A DNA stretch of 27,001 nucleotides, from positions 1 through 27,001 of the IMG/VR virus record IMGVR_UViG_3300037258_001189; one strand, 5' to 3'. Of this stretch, positions 6,806 to 13,635 are shown piece by piece. The position numbers and the translations under genes were made by a program. Positions within the stretch are counted from its first letter, which is position 1. Each line of letters begins with the position of its first letter. The notes beneath the pieces were generated by a model that saw nothing but the letters and a program-made list of their open reading frames with translations, was not told the DNA's origin and ran no database searches. This stretch comes from a virus.

Positions 6806-8878
6806 AGGCGGCTGAGTAATCGCGAGATGTCCAAGCATCCCGTCGATAGCCTGCCTTACTAGCAACATGCATTTCAAATCGCGGTAATGGACATCTTTGC
6901 GGCCAGCGAGAGCTGAGTAATGGTCTTTGCCGTTCTTCAATGCGTAAAATTCATTTTGCATCTGCTGGTCAAACGTCGCGACTCCGCTTTCCATTTGCAG
7001 CGTCATTTCATCCAAACGCGAGCGGTCAAGGAATTCGAATTTCGGCATTCCCGGGGCGCCGCTCCGTATCGCATCCAATTGCATCTTAAACGCCACATTG
7101 CTCCACAGAATCTTTTTCAGGTGAACGACCTTGCGCGTGCCGTCCTTTTCGAAAACTGTCGCCATGACAGGCTGCGGCGGCGAATACGGCCGGTATTTTC
7201 CGTCGGCGTGCTTCCAACTGATGCGGTTTGAAGTTGGGTCGCCCGCGAGCAAAAGCCATGTCGCAACCTTTTCTCGGATGTTGAACGGCATCATGGGCTT
7301 TTCCAGCTTGACGATCTGCCGTTCCGCCGCGGCGCGCTGGATTATCAAGTCCGGCCAATGCCCGATGTCGATAACAACTCGATCATTCGGCACCTTCCAT
7401 TGTTGTTGAACGGCAATCCACGCTTCCCATGATTTGCAAAACCCGCGCGCAAGTTGCCGCGTGTTCCCCATCTTATCGACGGCATCGACCCAATACCAAA
7501 ACCAGCCGGTAATTGATTGCCCCGTGCGGTCGAAATGATCCTGGTCTTGCTGGCAATCGACTCCCATGTTCCGGCAATATTCATCCGGGATTTGCTCGAC
7601 AGGATCATAACTGCCGGGTGAAATTTCAATAACTGGTCGAATGGCCGCACTGCTCCATGTGCGGGCGCCCTTTTTTTGATGCCACTGTTTCAGCGGGTCG
7701 TAATTTCCCATCGATGCGGAGCGTTTGGCTTGCAGGTATTCGAGCATGATGCCGCCCCACGCGAGGCGCTGGCCGCACCATGCGGGCCACCAATGGCCGA
7801 TGTTTTCCGGGAGCGCGCTTGGGTTGGAAGCGACGTATGTCGATGAATGGTCAATCTTCCGGCGAGTTTCGGGAATGTCCCGCCATGCCCCGCTGCAATG
7901 GTAACACTCGTAATAGGTTTGACGCAGGATTTCACGGTCGTCGTAAGCGCCATCGTCGCGTTTCACGGAATCTCCGCGCTTCATGCCGGCGTGACGGCGA
8001 TCTTCCTTTTTGAGAATTGGCGTCCAGTGTTCAATCCACGCCTGGCGGTCAAGTGAGACAATATCCGTCGGGGGAGTCGCAATGAAATCGTCGGGGCGCG
8101 GTCGATGCCATTCAAATGGCTGAGAAGTTGCGCAGAGTGGACACGCGACATGTAAAATTCGCTGGTCCGTGGTTTTCCATTCCGAATCGAAATCGTCATC
8201 TTCCTCGCCGCCCTGGCTTTCGATAATCACCTTGTAATCGCGCAAGCCGGTGACGTTGTCGTGCGCGGTCTTTCGGGCAATCGCCTCCTTAAGAAGACCG
8301 GTGCGACCGGATAGAAAGGCGTCCGAAATTAGAACATAACGGAGCGTGATTCGTTGCGTTGAGCTTTTATTCAGCGGCCATATGCGCAGCGTCATTCCGG
8401 GCAAATAAAGTTCATCCGTCGTGATGTTGAAGCGTCCATCCGGGCCAGCGGCCAAAACATTGTCGATAATCCTCGCGACCGAGGAACTTGATCGGATGTA
8501 AGGCATGAGGCGGGTTTTCCCCTGGTCGAAAGCCGACTCGTCGCCGGGAAAATAAATCGCCATATCGCCCGGATCATTGGCGATGAAATAACCGGCGGGT
8601 TGCTCAATGGTGCCGTTGGTTTTCAGCGTTTGAACGGCGGCCATGTTGACAAATTTCCCGAATGGGCGGCGGCGAATCTCCCGCATCACCTCGGTCAAAT
8701 AGAAAGCCGTCTCGATGTTGAATGGGCGTCCCTCATTGGCGAAACCACGTTCCATAGGAACATCTTTAAAGAATTCCCAAATTTCACCTCGGAACGGAGG
8801 CGCGAGTTGGTCAGCGACCGCGCCGGCAATGTCCGCCATCGTAATTTGAGGCGGGATTTTAGCGTGACGGCGTTTCAT
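6791..8878 (-). CDS. Terminase large subunit, GpA family
   Basis: The 695-aa protein is the DNA-packaging motor and nuclease of the lambda GpA type. The order is: N-terminal ATPase (about 40-240), two Cys pairs forming a zinc site (C246/C249 and C325/C328), and a nuclease domain with MGVDCQQDQ (D442) and VVIDIGHWPD (D505). ATPase motifs are degenerate by eye: the family's QxGKT P-loop reads QTLKT (83-87) and the DEVD Walker B region reads ISDAF (184-188). I chose ATG 8878 because a good Shine-Dalgarno (GGAGG, 7 nt upstream) precedes it and the protein then begins MKRRHAKIPP. The start overlaps the small terminase by 20 nt. Its 3' end meets the ASCH gene tail to tail. Family assignment is secure. 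Confidence 0.93.
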   Translation of the reverse strand: MKRRHAKIPPQITMADIAGAVADQLAPPFRGEIWEFFKDVPMERGFANEGRPFNIETAFYLTEVMREIRRRPFGKFVNMAAVQTLKTNGTIEQPAGYFIANDPGDMAIYFPGDESAFDQGKTRLMPYIRSSSSVARIIDNVLAAGPDGRFNITTDELYLPGMTLRIWPLNKSSTQRITLRYVLISDAFLSGRTGLLKEAIARKTAHDNVTGLRDYKVIIESQGGEEDDDFDSEWKTTDQRILHVACPLCATSQPFEWHRPRPDDFIATPPTDIVSLDRQAWIEHWTPILKKEDRRHAGMKRGDSVKRDDGAYDDREILRQTYYECYHCSGAWRDIPETRRKIDHSSTYVASNPSALPENIGHWWPAWCGQRLAWGGIMLEYLQAKRSASMGNYDPLKQWHQKKGARTWSSAAIRPVIEISPGSYDPVEQIPDEYCRNMGVDCQQDQDHFDRTGQSITGWFWYWVDAVDKMGNTRQLARGFCKSWEAWIAVQQQWKVPNDRVVIDIGHWPDLIIQRAAAERQIVKLEKPMMPFNIREKVATWLLLAGDPTSNRISWKHADGKYRPYSPPQPVMATVFEKDGTRKVVHLKKILWSNVAFKMQLDAIRSGAPGMPKFEFLDRSRLDEMTLQMESGVATFDQQMQNEFYALKNGKDHYSALAGRKDVHYRDLKCMLLVRQAIDGMLGHLAITQPPSHGP

Positions 8879-9674
8879 AGGTTTCCTCCGCGGCTTTGCG
8901 CAACGCGGCGGCAAGGCTGGCGCGCAACGCATCTGCCGCATTTTGGCAGGCGGGTTGAATCACGGATGCAAGTACGGCCTTCTGGTCAGGCGACAAACCG
9001 GACGATTCGAAAACCTTCAACAAATCACCGGCGATGCCCCGCTCTACATATGCCGTCACATTCTGATTAAGGATTGTCCCGATGAAGCGAAGCGCGCGCA
9101 GGTGCTTTTCGACGGGCTGATAAGAGCCTTCAATTACCTGCCGATTGATGCGGGTGATGGCGGCGTTATCGACTTCCTCCTCGGCGCGTTTGCGGGCGGC
9201 CAACCGGAAAACGTCTTGCTCTGGAGCCTCGCCTGCGGACGCGATGACTGTGTGAGATGGCAAAATGTATTGCTCAATCCACCTGGCGATTTCCTTTGTG
9301 GGAAACCGATTATTGACCTTGGGCGGTGGTGGCGGCGTGCCATCGGACAATCCGCGCCCCTTACGCCAATGTCCAAGCTGTTGTTCTGAAATATCAATGG
9401 CGATGCGTCCGGCGAAATGTTTGGCGAGAATGGCCGCGAGCGAGGCTTGCGATTCGGCGTCAGGAAGTTCGCCGGTTTGTGGTGTGTCCTGTTTTGGCGG
9501 AATGATGATGCCCTTTGCAATGAGCTTTTCTTCCTGCCACTTGGCGGTTTCTCCGTTGCAATATTTGGCGTAAAGGACGCTTAGATTTTTGCGCTCGGCA
9601 TCCGAAAACGTTTCGAGGATTTTTTGAACGCGCTCGTAATCGTCCGGCGGTTCCACTGGCTCATTTTCCGGCAT
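8859..9674 (-). CDS. Terminase small subunit, Nu1-like (putative)
   Basis: The 271-aa protein probably binds the packaging site and loads the large subunit. The evidence is position directly upstream of GpA and a Nu1-like winged-helix segment (AIDISEQQLGHWRKGRGL, then a Pro-rich loop, VNNRFPTKEIARWIEQYIL), resembling the MerR-type wing of lambda Nu1. The remainder is helical, with a charged helix (LAARKRAEEEVDNAAITRIN) and an Ala-rich C-terminus, probably for oligomerisation. It is longer than Nu1 (181 aa). The start MPENEPVEPP at 9674 lies 1 nt after the upstream stop codon; an earlier in-frame ATG at 9776 would overlap the upstream gene by about 100 nt and add unlikely sequence. Confidence 0.72.
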   Translation of the reverse strand: MPENEPVEPPDDYERVQKILETFSDAERKNLSVLYAKYCNGETAKWQEEKLIAKGIIIPPKQDTPQTGELPDAESQASLAAILAKHFAGRIAIDISEQQLGHWRKGRGLSDGTPPPPPKVNNRFPTKEIARWIEQYILPSHTVIASAGEAPEQDVFRLAARKRAEEEVDNAAITRINRQVIEGSYQPVEKHLRALRFIGTILNQNVTAYVERGIAGDLLKVFESSGLSPDQKAVLASVIQPACQNAADALRASLAAALRKAAEETYETPSR

Positions 9675-9675
9675 T

Positions 9676-9900
9676 TCATTTGGGGATGAATGTGGTTTCG
9701 CCGATTTCACGGTGGATGATGAGCATTGGCAGTTTGCCGATAAAACCTGCGGCAAGGGCGAGACGGATATTTTCACGCGCCTGTTGCACTGTCGGTTCCA
9801 TCACGAATTGTTTTATGAGCGGAACGGTTCGAGGCGGCACCCGTTTCCGACTTCCATCTTCGCCATGCCAAAGTTCAACGGCGTAGAATTTACCGCTCAT
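9676..9900 (-). CDS. Small hypothetical protein, 74 aa (upstream of small terminase)
   Basis: Unrecognised 74-aa protein starting MSGKFYAVELWHGEDGSRKR. Beta strands at both ends (KFYAVELWHG, LPMLIIHREIGETTFIPK) flank a helix (VQQARENIRLALAAGF), suggesting a compact alpha/beta fold. It overlaps the upstream gene by 4 nt (ATGA) and is followed after 1 nt by the small terminase, so it is translated as part of the packaging operon. Function unknown. Confidence 0.75.
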   Translation of the reverse strand: MSGKFYAVELWHGEDGSRKRVPPRTVPLIKQFVMEPTVQQARENIRLALAAGFIGKLPMLIIHREIGETTFIPK

Positions 9901-10121
9901 TTGAGGTGGACGTTGCGGCCTATTTCATGGGGCTTCCACGTATCCCCGCAATTTTCAAGATAGAATTCACGAACGCCGTCGAATGTGCGGACGAAAAGTT
10001 TAGCAAGCTTTCCACTGCGCATTCTCAGTTTCATGCGGAAACCTTTGAACTGCGGCGCGTCAATTGGCTTTATTTCCCTAAGGCCGTAAACGACTGCCAT
10101 GCCGGTAAGCTTTCCGTTCAT
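9897..10121 (-). CDS. Small hypothetical protein, 74 aa, basic
   Basis: Unrecognised 74-aa protein starting MNGKLTGMAVVYGLREIKPI. It is basic and beta-rich (FRMKLRMRSGKLAKLFVRTFDGVREFYLENCGD), like a small barrel or nucleic-acid-binding fold. Its start and stop both overlap neighbours as ATGA, showing tight coupling in the packaging operon. No family was recognised. Confidence 0.75.
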   Translation of the reverse strand: MNGKLTGMAVVYGLREIKPIDAPQFKGFRMKLRMRSGKLAKLFVRTFDGVREFYLENCGDTWKPHEIGRNVHLK

Positions 10122-10741
10122 GCGTCAATCAATGTTTTCAATTGTTGGCGAACTTCATCGACCCAATCGGTCTTGCGAAAGAGATCCCGCAATTGTTCCG
10201 GGTCCCGCTCTTGCAACGGTTTTTCCCGCACGCATTTTAAGAAGTCCTGTTTGAATCGCGTGACATGCGCGATAAAAATGGTGAGTGTGTCTTGTGGTCG
10301 ATCCGCCGCGCCGTCGCCAAGCAAGCCGCGCTCGCTAACGGTCAATAATTCCAATTGCTGCAAAAGGTTCCGGCGAGCGTCGGGCGCGATGTCATCCCAC
10401 TTCGTCACTTTGGTTGGGAATGCGGCAGCAATGGCGATGCGCCGTTTGGCGATGGCAAAGGCTTCTCGTGAATCATCACCCCACGGCAATTTGTCCTGGA
10501 TGCACCGGGTGGATTCACCGTTGAAAAAATCGAAAGTGATTTGTTCGCGCCCGCAAATGCTTTGGAGTGCCTTGCCTTGGGCGATGAATAAATTAACGAT
10601 GTCCAAAACGCATCCCTGCAAATCGCCGCGGAGGGATTTTATTTTATCCTCGGCTTTGCAAATGGAGGCGATGTGGGATTCGACGGCTTTGCGTTTTTGG
10701 CGCGCAGCGGCGTCCTCGTAGGTTTCAACGGATTTGCTCAT
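10118..10741 (-). CDS. Hypothetical helical protein, 207 aa
   Basis: Unrecognised 207-aa protein starting MSKSVETYEDAAARQKRKAV. It is mostly helical, with a long basic N-terminal helix (about 5-45), a middle segment ITFDFFNGESTRCIQDKLPWG (about 68-88) and an amphipathic C-terminus (DPEQLRDLFRKTDWVDEVRQQL). There is no signal peptide, membrane segment or clear enzyme motif. It is the largest unknown of the operon and overlaps the genes on both sides by 4 nt (ATGA). Position upstream of terminase suggests an early or late accessory role, but nothing in the sequence decides it. Confidence 0.8.
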   Translation of the reverse strand: MSKSVETYEDAAARQKRKAVESHIASICKAEDKIKSLRGDLQGCVLDIVNLFIAQGKALQSICGREQITFDFFNGESTRCIQDKLPWGDDSREAFAIAKRRIAIAAAFPTKVTKWDDIAPDARRNLLQQLELLTVSERGLLGDGAADRPQDTLTIFIAHVTRFKQDFLKCVREKPLQERDPEQLRDLFRKTDWVDEVRQQLKTLIDA

Positions 10742-10962
10742 ACATGTGGCGTTCTGATTGGCGTTTTACCCAAAATAAATTCAGGCGTGGAAATATATTT
10801 ATACTGAAGCGATTTCCCGTTAAAATTCCGCGTCGGGCGCGGCGGGGTTCCATTCGCGCGGCTAGAGTCAGCCTGCCAGACCCGGCGACATTCATCGCAG
10901 TGCAAGCGATTCGTTTTCGCCCGCTCGCCGCATGTCACGCACAGTTGGACTTCCGCGCTCAT
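10738..10962 (-). CDS. Small zinc-ribbon protein, 74 aa
   Basis: The 74-aa product has CVTC (8-11) and CDEC (22-25), a Cys2-Cys2 zinc ribbon with 10 residues between pairs, followed by a basic Arg/Asn-rich tail. Phage zinc ribbons of this type often bind nucleic acid or act as small regulators. Its ATG overlaps the stop of the upstream HTH gene (ATGA), and its stop overlaps the next start in the same way. The zinc site is plain; the role is not known. Confidence 0.78.
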   Translation of the reverse strand: MSAEVQLCVTCGERAKTNRLHCDECRRVWQADSSRANGTPPRPTRNFNGKSLQYKYISTPEFILGKTPIRTPHV

Positions 10963-11504
10963 GTCGTCCTCTGCTTTTCCTGTTGACGGCGGATGTCCGC
11001 GAATCCTGCGCGGGTTTGTTCATCGCGCTGGCCGGGTGCTGCGGGAAGGACCTTCAATCCGTCCGGCAACGAATCACGGAACATGCAATAGAATTTGTCC
11101 GTGTTCGCCTTTGTCATTCCGAGGCGCCGGGCAAGTTCTGTGGGAGTCGAAACGCCGTCGAGTAAATGATGCCAGCGAAGGGCGAGTAGAAGGCAGCGAA
11201 GCAAATGACCCTGTTGACGCCATGTCCGGGCGGAAATCACGATACCCACGCCATCGCGGAACATCCGCATGAAATCCGTGCTGGCGGTTTCGGCCTGGAA
11301 ACGACCGGCCAGATGTTCCTCTACGTCCTCAATTATCTCGGCGGCGCGTTCGACGGGGAGATCATATCGGGCGGACATTTCATCAAGGAAAGTGCCTTCG
11401 TCTTGATGCGAGACGGCGTGGAAAGAGTCGGGTGGGGTTTCCACCGAATCCATCATAGGGCGACCGTTATGTCGGGTCATCGGGGATATTACCTGCATAC
11501 TCAT
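10959..11504 (-). CDS. HTH-containing protein, first gene of packaging operon
   Basis: A helix-turn-helix-like segment lies near the C-terminus (STPTELARRLGMTKANTDKF, followed by YCMFRDSLPDG), after an acidic helical region (DLPVERAAEIIEDVEEHL). It probably binds DNA and may regulate the operon or the divergent tail promoter. The start is uncertain: the frame is open to an ATG at 11558 (199 aa), with further ATGs at 11504, 11498, 11456 and 11453, none with a strong Shine-Dalgarno. I favour a start at or below 11504, because the sequence upstream carries inverted repeats typical of an intergenic control region. It heads a chain of genes joined by ATGA overlaps. The family was not identified. 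Confidence 0.75.
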   Translation of the reverse strand: MSMQVISPMTRHNGRPMMDSVETPPDSFHAVSHQDEGTFLDEMSARYDLPVERAAEIIEDVEEHLAGRFQAETASTDFMRMFRDGVGIVISARTWRQQGHLLRCLLLALRWHHLLDGVSTPTELARRLGMTKANTDKFYCMFRDSLPDGLKVLPAAPGQRDEQTRAGFADIRRQQEKQRTT

Positions 11505-11514
11505 CAGGGACTTG

Positions 11515-11640
11515 CAACCTAAAAGTGAGACATAATGACTCTTGTCAATTATGGGCATTTTGTCACATAGGTGTCTTTTAGGCTCTAATCGTATAATTTA
11601 CTGTGCTACTTTATGACTCTCAGTAGTTACACGCGACTCA
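11515..11640. promoter_or_regulatory. Divergent control region between packaging and tail operons
   Basis: This stretch separates the two divergent late operons. Visible elements are CCTAAAAG at 11518-11525 and its inverse CTTTTAGG at 11575-11582, an imperfect palindrome CATAATGAC..GTCaATTATG (11531-11553), and repeated GACTC words at 11537, 11615 and 11635. TATAAT at 11592-11597 faces the plus strand, and TTGACA on the minus strand lies at 11546-11541. No -10/-35 pair has good spacing on either strand, so the actual promoters may need an activator. The whole is a good candidate for joint late-gene control. Confidence 0.5.
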
Positions 11641-11666
11641 AAAGATTTTGACTGCCATCTATTTGC

Positions 11667-12509
11667 ATGACGCGCATTGTCGGTGTCGATACGACCGGGT
11701 TGAATCAGGCGATTGCCATTTCTCAGCAATATTCTGAACGCACCCCGCAAGTAATGGTTGCCACGGCTGGTTTTTATATCGCCCGCAAAACGACCCGCGA
11801 CGCCAAGCGCGCTTCAATGGGCAAAATGGATTCCGACCTGGGTGCCGATTCCACAGTGGTTCTCTCGACACGCGGGAAGCGGAAGGGTTTGCCGTTGAAA
11901 TCTGGCCGGAGAAAGGTTGCGCTTACGGCAAATACGCCGTCCGGCCAATCTCTCGCCCAGCGAATTATTCTTGCTCGCATGTGGCCCGGAACCAAATACA
12001 ACACGTCCACAAACCAGCGATTTGCCATTGACCGAATGGCGTTGTCGCCTGGCGAAGGCAAAGCCGCTTTTTGGTGGAAAGTATTGGCCGCCGCAAAATT
12101 GATGGTCAAAGCACGGCATTCGTCCATTGCCTTCCTCGCCGCTTCCTCGCGGGCTGTTGTGAAGGCGCTGGAACCTTACGTGGATGTCCGATACCGGCGC
12201 GGGGCGGTCCCGCCCGATCCTGAAGTGGAACGCGCGGCGCAAAGCTCACTCACGTCCAAAGGCTCGGCGACAGTGACACAATCCGGCTATTCCGCGACGA
12301 TGGCCGGGAACTTGAACATTGGGCTTGGGCCACCGTCAGTTTTGGATGAGCGCCACAATGAGGCAATGCAGGCTTGGATGACGCCGGCGTTGCAGGGCGC
12401 GATTTACGACGAAACGATGAAACAGGCGACTTACTCGGCTGGCAAAGGTGAATTGGAGCGGCGCAAGGCGCAATTCGCCCCGACAGGGACGGCGATTTCG
12501 CCGTCGTAA
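11667..12509 (+). CDS. Tail completion/minor tail protein, lambda Z-like (putative)
   Basis: The 280-aa protein opens the tail operon. Its N-terminal part (VGVDTTGLNQAIAISQQYSE, then TPQVMVATAGFYIARKTTRD) resembles lambda Z/HK97 gp10-like tail-completion proteins: a helix followed by a basic segment. Order supports this: next come a U-position gene, a tube candidate, a chaperone candidate and the tape measure, matching lambda Z-U-V-G/T-H. No Shine-Dalgarno is visible before the ATG. The gene is followed immediately by repeat promoter copy D and the RNA-ligase cassette, which separates it from its usual partner. Function assigned mainly from position. Confidence 0.6.
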   Translation: MTRIVGVDTTGLNQAIAISQQYSERTPQVMVATAGFYIARKTTRDAKRASMGKMDSDLGADSTVVLSTRGKRKGLPLKSGRRKVALTANTPSGQSLAQRIILARMWPGTKYNTSTNQRFAIDRMALSPGEGKAAFWWKVLAAAKLMVKARHSSIAFLAASSRAVVKALEPYVDVRYRRGAVPPDPEVERAAQSSLTSKGSATVTQSGYSATMAGNLNIGLGPPSVLDERHNEAMQAWMTPALQGAIYDETMKQATYSAGKGELERRKAQFAPTGTAISPS

Positions 12510-12511
12510 GA

Positions 12512-12556
12512 TTATGGCTTAGTACGGTGGCAATCCGTGGATAATCGGGAGCCATG
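12512..12556 (+). promoter_or_regulatory. Repeat promoter element, copy D (leaderless start)
   Basis: TTATGGCTTAGTAC (12512-12525), 14 nt, GATAAT (12540-12545), 8 nt, then the RNA-ligase ATG (12554-12556). Copy A aligns without gaps over the whole 45 nt, including GTGGATAATCG and the ATG. It begins 2 nt after the stop of the preceding tail gene. Inferred promoter giving an RNA that starts at or within a few bases of the ATG. Confidence 0.68.
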
Positions 12557-13510
12557 ATTAATTCGTATCCCTCAATTTACAATCTTGGCCATTCCGCAAT
12601 TTCCGATTTGCTAAAAGGCTCGGTGATCGTTGAGGAAAAAATCGATGGCTCTCAATTCGGCTTTGGATTGGACGCAGAGGGACACATTCAATGCCGCTCC
12701 AAAGGCGCACAGATCAACATACTCGCGCCGGAAGGGATGTTTGCCGAGGCGGTGAAAACCGTTGAAGAACTCGCGCCACTTCTCCGACCCGGTGTTGTGT
12801 TTCGCGGAGAATACCTCAAATCGCCAAAGCATAACGCCCTATGCTATTCGCGCATCCCTGCCAAACATATCATTCTGTTTGACATTACCACGGGGCTGGA
12901 AACCTACATGACGCCAGAAGAAAAGCAGGCAATCGCTTCATATTTGGGACTCGAATGTGTCCCTGAACTGTTTCGCGGAATCGTTGAGGATGCGAATCAT
13001 TTCAGAACGTTGCTTGACCGCGAATCTTGCCTTGGCGGTCAAAAGATCGAGGGCGTCGTCATCAAGCCGTTGAATTACGATCAATTCGGTAAAGATAAAA
13101 AGTGCCTGATGGGGAAATTCGTTTCGGAAGCGTTCCGCGAGGTTCACTGGGCCGCGTGGGATGCAGAGCATAAAACGAAGTCCAGCAACGACATTATCGA
13201 AATCCTCGCTGCCAAATTCGGCACAAACGCGCGATGGAACAAGGCGCTTATCCATCTCAAGGAAGCTGGAAGTATCGAAAATACCCCGCGCGACATTGGC
13301 TTGCTGATGAAGGAAGTGCCAGAGGATATTTTTAAGGAATGCGCGACGATGATCGCCGATGACCTGATGGATTGGGCGTGGCCGCAATTGCGCCGTCGCG
13401 TCACGCGCGGAGTTCCAGAATGGTATAAGGAGGAACTCCAAAAACGCCAATTTGAGACGCCAGAAAAAATAAATGAAACTCTTGGCTTAGTACCGGCCGG
13501 GACTGTGTAA
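12554..13510 (+). CDS. RNA ligase, Rnl2-like nucleotidyltransferase
   Basis: The 318-aa protein would seal nicked RNA through a ligase-adenylate intermediate. Nucleotidyltransferase motifs are visible: I EEKIDGSQ (27-34, nucleophile K29), an RSKG element (48-51), III FRGEYL (83-88), IIIa ILFDI (107-111), IV EGVVIKPL (166-173) and V LMGKFVSEAF (185-194). The C-terminal region (about 200-318) is helical. The motif set and size match the T4 Rnl2-like RNA ligase family rather than DNA ligases. No polynucleotide kinase/phosphatase or tRNA gene lies nearby. It is a single-gene cassette with its own promoter inside the tail operon, bounded by direct copies of the repeat element (12512 and 13480). 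It may repair tRNAs cut by host anticodon nucleases; that role is inference. Confidence 0.88.
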   Translation: MINSYPSIYNLGHSAISDLLKGSVIVEEKIDGSQFGFGLDAEGHIQCRSKGAQINILAPEGMFAEAVKTVEELAPLLRPGVVFRGEYLKSPKHNALCYSRIPAKHIILFDITTGLETYMTPEEKQAIASYLGLECVPELFRGIVEDANHFRTLLDRESCLGGQKIEGVVIKPLNYDQFGKDKKCLMGKFVSEAFREVHWAAWDAEHKTKSSNDIIEILAAKFGTNARWNKALIHLKEAGSIENTPRDIGLLMKEVPEDIFKECATMIADDLMDWAWPQLRRRVTRGVPEWYKEELQKRQFETPEKINETLGLVPAGTV

Positions 13511-13513
13511 ATA
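13480..13513 (+). promoter_or_regulatory. Repeat promoter element, copy C (overlaps RNA-ligase 3' end)
   Basis: GGCTTAGTAC (13484-13493) is followed, 14 nt later, by TAAATA (13508-13513), the same spacing as in the other three copies, although the first four bases (TCTT) differ from TTAT. The element overlaps the last codons and stop of the ligase gene. A start near 13520 would enter a terminator-like hairpin at 13534-13574 at once. It could feed the two small genes that follow, or a short RNA. Confidence 0.5.
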
Positions 13514-13533
13514 TCGAAATCGTTGTTTGGGGG

Positions 13534-13580
13534 CGCGCCGTTCGGTTTCTTCGCAAAAAGTTCCGGGCGGCGCGTTTTTC
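13534..13580 (+). terminator. Rho-independent terminator-like hairpin after RNA ligase
   Basis: Arms CGCGCCGTTCGG (13534-13545) and CCGGGCGGCGCG (13563-13574) pair over 12 bp with two G-U wobbles; the loop is 17 nt, and TTTTTC follows directly. It probably ends ligase-cassette transcription. Because copy C lies just upstream, it may also act as an attenuator or define a short RNA. A weak promoter-like pair TTAACA/GTTAAT with 17-nt spacing follows at 13581-13609. Confidence 0.65.
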
Positions 13581-13635
13581 TTAACACAAACCGAATGAAC
13601 AGAGTTAATGCTAGTTTGACTGAAAGCTGATTTCG

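Noticed and set aside
9906-10721. A 271-codon plus-strand frame opposite the 207-aa and 74-aa genes
   Set aside because: The minus-strand genes here are joined by ATGA overlaps and have normal composition; the plus frame has Ser/Arg/Cys-rich shadow composition and no start context.
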